Assembly: GCA_019649035.1 (NCBI GenBank)
Contig: BMAT01004065.1
Span: forward strand, 496,163-534,274
Length of the DNA stretch: 38,112 nucleotides
Direction of reading: 5' to 3'
From: Elysia marginata
Lineage: Eukaryota; Mollusca; Gastropoda; Plakobranchidae
Made by a program: the position numbers and the translations under genes. Each line of letters starts with the position of its first letter. The stretch's first letter is position 1. Positions 31,738 through 38,112 of this stretch are shown one piece after another. The notes under the pieces are model-generated. The model was not told where the DNA came from and ran no database searches. It worked only from the letters and a program-made list of their open reading frames with translations.

Positions 31738-34214
31738 CTGAAAGAGACAAAATTCAACATTTACATTACAGGTTACTACAGCCTGTTCAAGTCCACTGAT
31801 TCATATTAAGTTCAAGGAACAAGGAAAACTATTTTTCCTTTCCTGATGATAAAAACACTAAATGTAAAAAATGTAACAGACAGTAAACAAGAACAACAGC
31901 AACAAAATAAGTAACACAGAGATAATGTTACAAAAGTTTGACTTTTTAATAGATCAAAAAATGCTTAAAACCCCTTAATTTGATAATACAATATTATTGA
32001 ATTTATGTAATTATCTCTATTCTGTGCTTGAGATACATTTTATGTTTAAATAGCCTTTCAAAACATTAGAATTTACACTCAGAGGGAGCGTAAAAACCAA
32101 AATGCCCCATTTGTAAAGACTTTCTATGTAATCTTTAAACGTATTTATAGTGTTCAGCAAAGTTAAGAGGTCAAATTATGAACAAACAAAACTACCTGAA
32201 TAAATTCTGCCATATTTCACTTTTCATGCAATGGATGCTGAGGATCTGTATGGGTTTCAAGAGATTTTCAAAACTGATTCACCATCAAACTGAAATGTTA
32301 AAGGATAGAAAGTTTACAAAGAATGTTATACATGTGTTGCTTAAGTTGAAAACCTTAAAACCCAAATTAACTTACACCCTGCTCAAACTAAAAATAAACT
32401 CTAGGTTTTTCAGTTTACTGAGTATGACAGAGCTTTAAGATTATATGGTTTTGGACATTTAGAATGGAAACTTTTAGTTTTCAGAAATACTGAGGTGGTG
32501 TCATTACATATTTACAACTAATTATAATGCCCACAATTTTGCATTTTGAAATAAAGAATGTGAAAAGACTGAGCTGTCAACATTTGCTTTGCCTTGTTCA
32601 CTGACTAACCTATGTGAGGCAACGTCCATGGACTGGCTGAGCCTGCATTTAGGCAATACAGGATCCTTTCAGTATTTATTGGGGATTACAGTGAAAGAGG
32701 GGCGGAACTCTTATAAAATAAATTTACTCAGCGGAGTTGCGTTTCTTCCCAATGGGTAGGTTGGTGGTAGCTGTACACATTTATGATAGAAAGACATACA
32801 TTTTCAGTCTAAATACAAGTAATTTCCATTATGCAATTTTATTTAGCTGAAACTTTTATTGAACTCTACTTAACATTTATGTGACCTATCCCAGCTTAAT
32901 CTAAGCGTACAATGGCCTTAGGGTCAATGCAAACTAGGGCTAATACCATGCGATGCCAGTGCTCATCAAATGGCAAACATCAGTTTTTCTCTCTTTTATT
33001 GGAGCAACCTAATTGTATGCTAGTCTCGCGCTGCACCAGTTTTGGACCAATGCTAGACCTGGCAATTTCCTTGCACTTGCAGTCAATCATTCAACAGGGT
33101 AGGAAAACATCAGTCTGCCAGACAAGCTAGTACCAATCTGTTGCCGGTCCATGACTCTCTGTTTGCGCTTGGCCTTACACTATGAAAATCATATCTACAC
33201 CAACTGTCAGCACTGGATCCAAACATGGACAAACCCAGGGAGCCCAGTCCAAATTTGTACTAGTTACTAGATCTAGGTCCTAGATCTATCAGTAACTCTC
33301 ATTTAGGCTAAATGTCATGAGATAGATCTAGTCCTAGAACAACCCAGTGTATCACAGTATCTATTTCTATTTTAAATCTACATTTAAATCGTATTTCTAG
33401 ATCTAGATTCTACCTCTAGGGTTTAGTACAACGACAACACTGCAGCAGAGCCAGGGCCTGTGCCAAGCAGGGTAGTGTGGTTCTAGAGCGCCAAAGGTGT
33501 TCTTCAGCGAGCTGAGATTCCTATTTGGTTTCAACAGCTAGATTTTTATCAGACCTCACATAAATATCACACTTTGAACTCAATTATTGCAACACAAGAT
33601 AATTTTTTATCAAACGGCAGTACTAGATCTAGATCTAGGTCTATATTAGCCTATTCACAGTGCTTCAATTTTTTATCAATGCTTTAACGTTACTTCGTAG
33701 CGATAGTCATGTTTGGTGACAACAATGAAACCGGTGATATATTTTTATTTCATACAAAATATTTTTCTTGAAGACACGAAATTAAAAAGTATTTATTTCA
33801 TAGGGTCCCAGGGCGAAAGGGGTTGATTAGATTTATGGCCAAGTTTAATCAAGGAAATTGTATCTTGCTCTTTGAATATTCATAAAATGTGTTGAGTGTT
33901 GTAAGTGTCCTCTTGAGTTAGGTCACAATGTCTCGAAACATAAAAAGTCACTAAACACCGTTGTATCAGGAAGTAAGTGGTAGAACTGGAAGTAAAAATA
34001 TCATGAGAGATTTAAAATTATAACCAACTCTGTTTTTTTTTTTTTTTAAGTATATCTTCGTCAAATTGGTTCATTTCGGTGGTGATTTGGAATGAGCTTC
34101 TGAAAGCCTGGCTTAACATAATGTAATAATACGTGTGATTGCACGTGTGTGTGTGTGTGTATTATATGAGAGAAACTATTTAATTTATGAAAATGACCCA
34201 TCTAAACGCTTGTA
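31738..34214. other. Upstream FRMD8 intron or intergenic DNA
   Basis: No convincing exon on either strand. A GC-richer stretch at 33421-33540 and a cluster of AGATCT palindromes at 33265-33640 are the only notable features. Confidence 0.45.
34146..34160. repeat. Short GT run
   Basis: GTGTGTGTGTGTGTGT within an AT-rich stretch. Confidence 0.75.
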
Positions 34215-34454
34215 AATATTTCTTGCCCTCCTCTTTTCTCATTACCATCTATTCTTATCTATATCTCCATTAACCACTCTTTCTTCTCTTTCAAACCATC
34301 TCTAGGTCCCGTTCTCTCTGCCTTTCTCTTCCTCTCACTGTCTGATCCTCTCTTCCTTTCTCAACATTTTCTACCGCTCTCGGTCCTGTGCTTCCTTCTT
34401 CATCTACACCAAGGATCTCCACCCTTTTCTTTTCTTTTCTCCCTCCCGGTACCT

Positions 34455-34504
<50 letters not shown>

Positions 34505-34540
34505 TCCCTCCTCTCTCTCTCTATCTCTCCTCTCTCTCTG
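34215..34540. repeat. ~325-bp polypyrimidine tract with (TC)n core
   Basis: The plus strand is strongly C and T for over 300 bp, with a pure (TC) run at about 34457-34500. It directly precedes the left inverted repeat at 34745. Reading frames rich in Ser-Leu or Arg-Glu across it are artefacts of the repeat. Confidence 0.9.
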
Positions 34541-34744
34541 GCACAAAATGTGTTCTGGTTGGAATTTTTCGTACGAGTGCTTGTAATATTTTAAATTTTT
34601 TTTTAAATTCCACATCTACAACTAGTTTTCTTGATTTTTTGAAAAACTAGGTTTTTTTTAAGACTTGAGTGTCTAATTACTTTGTAAGTGTTTGTGGACC
34701 ATTATTCTCTTAATCGAAGAAGGGATGAGTCATCAGAGAAAGCA

Positions 34745-34830
34745 AGGAGTTATTAGATTTTATGCGCTATGGGCCCGCTCACACGAACGAAGCCAGTAGC
34801 GGAGAAAATCCAAGATGGCTGATGGGTCAA
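34745..34830 (+). repeat. Left inverted repeat of the 34.7-38.1 kb region
   Basis: It contains GGGCCCGCTCACACGAACGA and ATCCAAGATGGCTGAT. The ATG at 34814 opens MADGSTLSSPRPQELLDSLR and soon stops, whereas the right-hand copy leads into a longer frame and a donor. Confidence 0.65.
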
Positions 34831-35699
34831 CTTTAAGCAGCCCGCGGCCCCAGGAGTTACTGGATTCCCTGCGTTTGATGGTTTGACACAGAAGTCTAAA
34901 AACAGTCTATTTCTATCTAGACTTCTGTGTGTTTTGCAAACCCTGAGTTTTGTGCCGTAATGATTGCACCAGAACGTAGCTGCGGAATGGGCCGTGAGAT
35001 CCCACCTATTAAAAGGTCGTGCGTAATACATGTCATGTAGCTGACATAACGTAGGTTGTGCTGCGAAACCTCAAGGTTCGATACCACAGCGGTACTTACA
35101 GTTACAGTTTTCTCCGCCTCCAACTGCATGCACCATCCCTTCAATTTCAAAATCAACTCCACGCCTCGAGTGACCGAAGAATCCTCCGCATAAGCATGCT
35201 TGATGCAAGCTTAGGGAATTAAACTACTGAAATAGGAGTGGCCGGAGTTCGCTTTAATACTAGCCCCACTCACAAATTTGATTAACCTCGTCGGCTGGTC
35301 AAGAAAATAGTGTTCTTCTATGTATGACGTAAGATTGACTCGTACAAGCTCAAAAGGTGCACAACGCGTCCAGTCTGTGGTAGCAATTGTCAAGATAGAA
35401 GGCAAGACGTAAAAATTTCACACAGCTATGTGAAATTTGCTTCGCTATCGGTCTTGGCTAGTGGACCAGATGTCTTGAAACGATATTAATTTTGAGGAAA
35501 GCTATCGTCGTATTGACCAGGAGAAATCGGTGCCTCTTTGTGAAGTGGGAAAGCTTTCCAGCCTCTTGGTATACTTATGCAAAAGGTTCACCGTAGCCAA
35601 TCATGAGCTTGCTTGACATGTTGAGTTGATTATAAGGAAGGTCGAGTAAAGCTTAACCGTTCATCTTATCACTTATGAGGCGGAAACACTCAAACTTAG

Positions 35700-36340
35700 T
35701 CAAAGCTATGCAGCAGATCCTCTCATAGGCCCGATTTCACAAGAAGTCATTGTAGTCTTACTGAAAGTCACAATACAGCGTTCGATCAGAGCTTTGAGAT
35801 AAGGCTAACAGACCAGTGGGCCTCATTCAGAGGTCTTTCGACTACCTTGATAAACTGTCACTCATTATTTTGTACAAAAGTCTAGTTTCACCTCACCTCG
35901 AATGATATTATGATAACTGCGTTTGGTCGCCAATCAATAAGATTGAATCCTTAATGGTAGAAAGTCTTATGCACCGGAGACTTAGAGGGCTATAGAGGGC
36001 TATAAGCTCACTAAATGACTACCGTGCCGGGTATACAATGTCATTGTGAGAGATTATCGCCTGCATAGTTGTAAAACAAGAACAAAAGGTCACTATTCAG
36101 TTACAAATTTACTACATAAGTCTGCCTCCTTGGTGTTACAAATATCGTCTTTGACTTGAAGGTCACAGATACATGGAATAGTTTGTCACAAAGCACGGTC
36201 ACAGCATCTAACATTAAACGGCTTCAAAAACAGTATCAACGGACTCCTCGACAAATAAAGCGCCAACACCCCACGACCAATCCTCACAAGGTGGTCGGGA
36301 TTGAAAACCTCAAGATCATCGACGGGCCTAGGGCCCTCAC
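35700..36340 (+). mobile_element. Non-LTR retrotransposon (LINE) fragment, CR1/jockey-like RT 3' part
   Basis: The plus strand from 35825 encodes IQRSFDYLDKLSLIILYKSL and then VSPHLE, an in-frame stop, and CVWSPINKIESLMVES. This is the thumb region after the reverse-transcriptase domain, in other elements read as FSYLDKDSFLLLYKSLVRPHLEYA..VWNP. Further on, in another frame, VTDTWNSLSQSTVTASNIKR matches the usual LINE C-terminus VINTWNSLPEHVVTAPSVNAFK. At least two stops and one frameshift separate them. The 5' limit is uncertain and no tail repeat is visible. It is a dead fragment. Confidence 0.78.
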
Positions 36341-36394
36341 CGATGAATATTCTTGTATAAAAGGGTATTGAAATAAAAAAGCAAACTCTACAAC

Positions 36395-36398
<4 letters not shown>

Positions 36399-36436
<38 letters not shown>
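36399..36436. repeat. (CT)19 microsatellite
   Basis: Pure CT run about 60 bp after the LINE fragment. Confidence 0.93.
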
Positions 36437-36438
<2 letters not shown>

Positions 36439-37125
36439 CTGCTGCATACGGCAGGTATATAACTTCTTCGATTGCTCGATTCTTAAGTTAACCTCATTCT
36501 ATTCGGTATGGACAACTTAGGCTTCTCTGGTAATATCACTCAGTTCTAGCTCAACAAAAACAATCTGCATCTCCTGACTTCCTTCTCAGCTCCGCTAGCC
36601 GCAGTCTGCTCTAAGAAAAAGAATGACTCACCAAGCATCCAATTTTTACGCTATGAAATGAACTTCTCCTAAAATTATTCTTAAGGCCTCGTATCTCTTA
36701 CTGGCAGTCCGATTTGATTTCGATAAAAAAAAAACCTTATTAGCTCTTCAACATCGGGACATGACACCATTAAAGTTGCGCTGCATTGAATTCATAAGGT
36801 ACCCTAGATGACCAGCGTTAACTCTGAACACTCTTTATTAAAATCACTCCATCCCAATCCTCACCTCCAAAACATCTATGCAATGCCTATTTATTGCTCG
36901 CCTTTCTATCTCTACCTCAACTACGGTACTTCAATTGTCTAGGGTACGATTTTGACCATTGAGATAAACCATCAAAGAGATCCCTTATCCCAGGCTACAG
37001 CTTGAACTGAAAAGAGTGTGGAAGAGGGAATGAGTGGTAATTTTAGATCTAGATCTTGACCACCCTGGCTTGAATTCACTCTTTCCTCTCATTCTATCCT
37101 TCTATCCTATATGAAACTAAAAAGA

Positions 37126-37167
37126 TCAGAATGGGATTAACCAAAGTCAGAATGGGATTAACCAAAG
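37126..37167. repeat. Perfect 21-bp tandem duplication
   Basis: Two identical copies of a 21-bp unit starting TCAGAATGGGATTAACCAAA occupy 37126-37146 and 37147-37167. Confidence 0.9.
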
Positions 37168-37349
37168 CAAATATAACTTTTACAACGTAAAGGACTGGGC
37201 CCATTTTCTATTCTTAAAATGCAATCAGCTGTTTGTGTTAAATTCAAAATATAAAACTTCCTTAACACGACCAACCAAATAAAATTTTTACTATAAAAAT
37301 TATAAATGTTTAGAGTAAACTATATTTTATTCCCTCTACCATGAACTAC

Positions 37350-37551
37350 TCTAAAAGTAAAAGTCTCTTTATATTTCTGACCTAACCTTAACAGAGGCAC
37401 GTGCATCTTGTTAAACACCAATCTCTCCCGCTTTCCTACTTGCAGATTCAACACCCCTTTGTATGGCATGATGGGAAAAAGTATTACGCAGCTTAAATAA
37501 AACGCCCCTCGAGTACTTTTGATACACAATTCTGCACCAACAGAGAGAATC
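37350..37551 (+). repeat. Dispersed repeat A, copy 3
   Basis: The shared blocks are GGCACGTGCATCTTGTTAAA, CACCCCTTTGTATGGCATGA and CTCGAGTACTTTTGATACAC, followed by CTGCACCAACAGAGAGAA. Orientation is the same as copy 1. It lies inside the 34.7-38.1 kb region bounded by inverted repeats. Confidence 0.7.
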
Positions 37552-37936
37552 ACGTGGTAGATACATGTATAAGCCAGAACCATTACCATTCAAAATCTGT
37601 TTAACCTTTTACCACAGGAGCAACAGAAAAACCAGAATTTTTTTTTCAAAAATATTTTCTCAGAGCTTTCTGTATCACTGCTAAACAAATGAATGAAATG
37701 AGACAAAAACTAGGTTTATAGACTTGAATGGATATTTAACTTTTGGTTGTGAAATGGCAATAATTAACCAGAACTAAAAATAACCATAGCCTACAAATAA
37801 AATGCTCATATCTCTTTTCATTAATCTTTCAGAACACTAAAGCATAGTTTTCAAGTGTATACTCCCACCATGATTGGTCGATCTCTGTATACGTACAATG
37901 CACATCCGCTAAACAAAGGGACAATAGATAACTTAC

Positions 37937-38032
37937 GCGCCGACGACGATAACGTATGAGGTAATAAGCCCATAATAGCGTGGGTTTTACAGCAGACGAT
38001 TTGCTGACGGATCCCGTTAGACTATCAGCCAT
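37937..38032 (-). CDS. Candidate first exon (possibly FRMD8 exon 1)
   Basis: An ATG in a good context (CCAAGATGGCT) opens MADSLTGSVSKSSAVKPTLL then WAYYLIRYRRRR, followed by an excellent donor CGC|GTAAGT at 37936. A weaker donor after SKSSA (GCT|GTAAAA) would end the exon at 37991. Both are phase 0 and so can join the first recovered FRMD8 exon at 31737. The ATG sits inside an inverted repeat whose partner is at ~34.8 kb. The exon could therefore be a mobile-element exon (the Arg-rich end recalls the N-termini of some Harbinger-type transposases) rather than the FRMD8 start. Confidence 0.35.
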
Positions 38033-38096
38033 CTTGGATTTCCTCCGCTATCGGCCTCGTCCTCCTGAGCGGGCCCGTAGCACATAAAATCTATCA
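38017..38096 (-). repeat. Right inverted repeat of the 34.7-38.1 kb region
   Basis: Reverse complement of the left copy. It contains CTACGGGCCCGCTCAGGAGG and ATCCAAGATGGCTGAT on the minus strand and overlaps the candidate first exon at 38032. Confidence 0.65.
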
Positions 38097-38112
38097 CTCA
38101 TGACGTGTCATC
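38033..38112 (-). promoter_or_regulatory. Possible TATA-less promoter with YY1-like motif at the start codon
   Basis: The AAGATGGC motif overlapping the ATG at 38032 is a known feature of TATA-less promoters with short 5' UTRs (YY1-type site). The upstream 80 bp are locally CpG-rich and lack a TATA box. The same block is repeated in inverted orientation at ~34745-34830, so it may be a transposon end instead of, or as well as, a host promoter. Confidence 0.27.

Larger units (their letters stand above)
34745..38096. mobile_element. ~3.3-kb region bounded by long inverted repeats
   Basis: 34745-~34830 matches the reverse complement of ~38017-38096 at roughly 85% over about 85 bp. Shared blocks are ATTTTATG, GCTA(C/T)GGGCCCGCTCA, TAGCGGAG and AAATCCAAGATGGCTGAT. 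Similarity reaches close to the window end, so the outer termini and target duplication are not defined. Contents are a LINE fragment, repeat A copy 3, a (CT) run and unassigned minus-strand exon-like stretches. The GGGCCCGCTCACACGAA start recalls some Harbinger-type ends (inference). The alternative is an inverted duplication of a promoter and first exon. Confidence 0.5.

Noticed and set aside
34388-34615. Ser-Leu-rich (plus) and Arg-Glu-rich (minus) frames
   Set aside because: Both are translations of the (TC)n tract.
1-38112. CRISPR arrays, operons, phage or bacterial defence systems
   Set aside because: The window has introns, SINE and LINE sequences and no prokaryotic gene arrangement. 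No regularly spaced direct repeats with unique spacers were seen.
1-38112. Retrovirus-like or LTR elements and Polintons
   Set aside because: No long terminal direct repeats, primer-binding site, protease/integrase motifs or capsid-like frames were recognised. The only reverse-transcriptase trace is of LINE type.

Overview
The window is AT-rich, intron-rich metazoan nuclear DNA. The base composition, many TAGATCTA palindromes, a tRNA-derived SINE, mariner and CR1/jockey-type LINE relics and GATA/GA microsatellites suggest a marine or freshwater invertebrate. A mollusc, perhaps a gastropod, is my best guess, but this is an inference and the species cannot be read from the sequence. An assembly gap (N) lies at 15921-16031.

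The one host protein-coding gene I recognise is an FRMD8 orthologue (FERM domain-containing protein 8; iTAP in mammals, Bili in fly) on the minus strand. Ten coding exons lie between 31737 and 19354. Every join has canonical AG/GT borders and compatible phase, and together they encode about 421 residues that align end to end with the FERM body of the ~464-residue human protein. The 5' and 3' ends are not settled. A candidate first exon with correct phase lies at 38032 (MADSLTGS...), inside an inverted repeat. The stop codon is in one of at least three candidate terminal exons (18757, 15396 or 15341).

Layout: 1-6100 is T-rich on the plus strand with no recognisable exon (repeat A copy 1 at ~3045-3266; SINE with perfect target duplication at 5864-6102). 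6114-9141 holds a 72/78-bp tandem duplication and a 928-bp element flanked by TTAA. 10830-11967 is a complete but decayed mariner with TIRs and TA duplication; a second mariner relic is at ~12830-13300. 13.3-15.9 kb is A-rich on the plus strand with repeat A copy 2. 16202-18202 is a ~2-kb TIR element of hAT-like appearance holding a nested 262-bp foldback and repeat B copy 1. 18.7-31.7 kb is the FRMD8 exon territory; its introns contain a GATA array, repeat B copy 2, two copies of repeat C in opposite orientation, and a possible nested plus-strand two-exon transcript (29.5-30.8 kb). 31.8-34.2 kb is unassigned sequence with a cluster of AGATCT palindromes. 34.2-38.1 kb is a polypyrimidine tract followed by a ~3.3-kb region bounded by inverted repeats that contains a LINE fragment, repeat A copy 3 and microsatellites.

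In mammals FRMD8 binds iRhom proteins and stabilises the ADAM17 sheddase complex at the cell surface, and it has been linked to LRP6/Wnt signalling. Nothing else in the window is recognisably in the same pathway. Most of the remaining structure is mobile-element history inside and around this gene.
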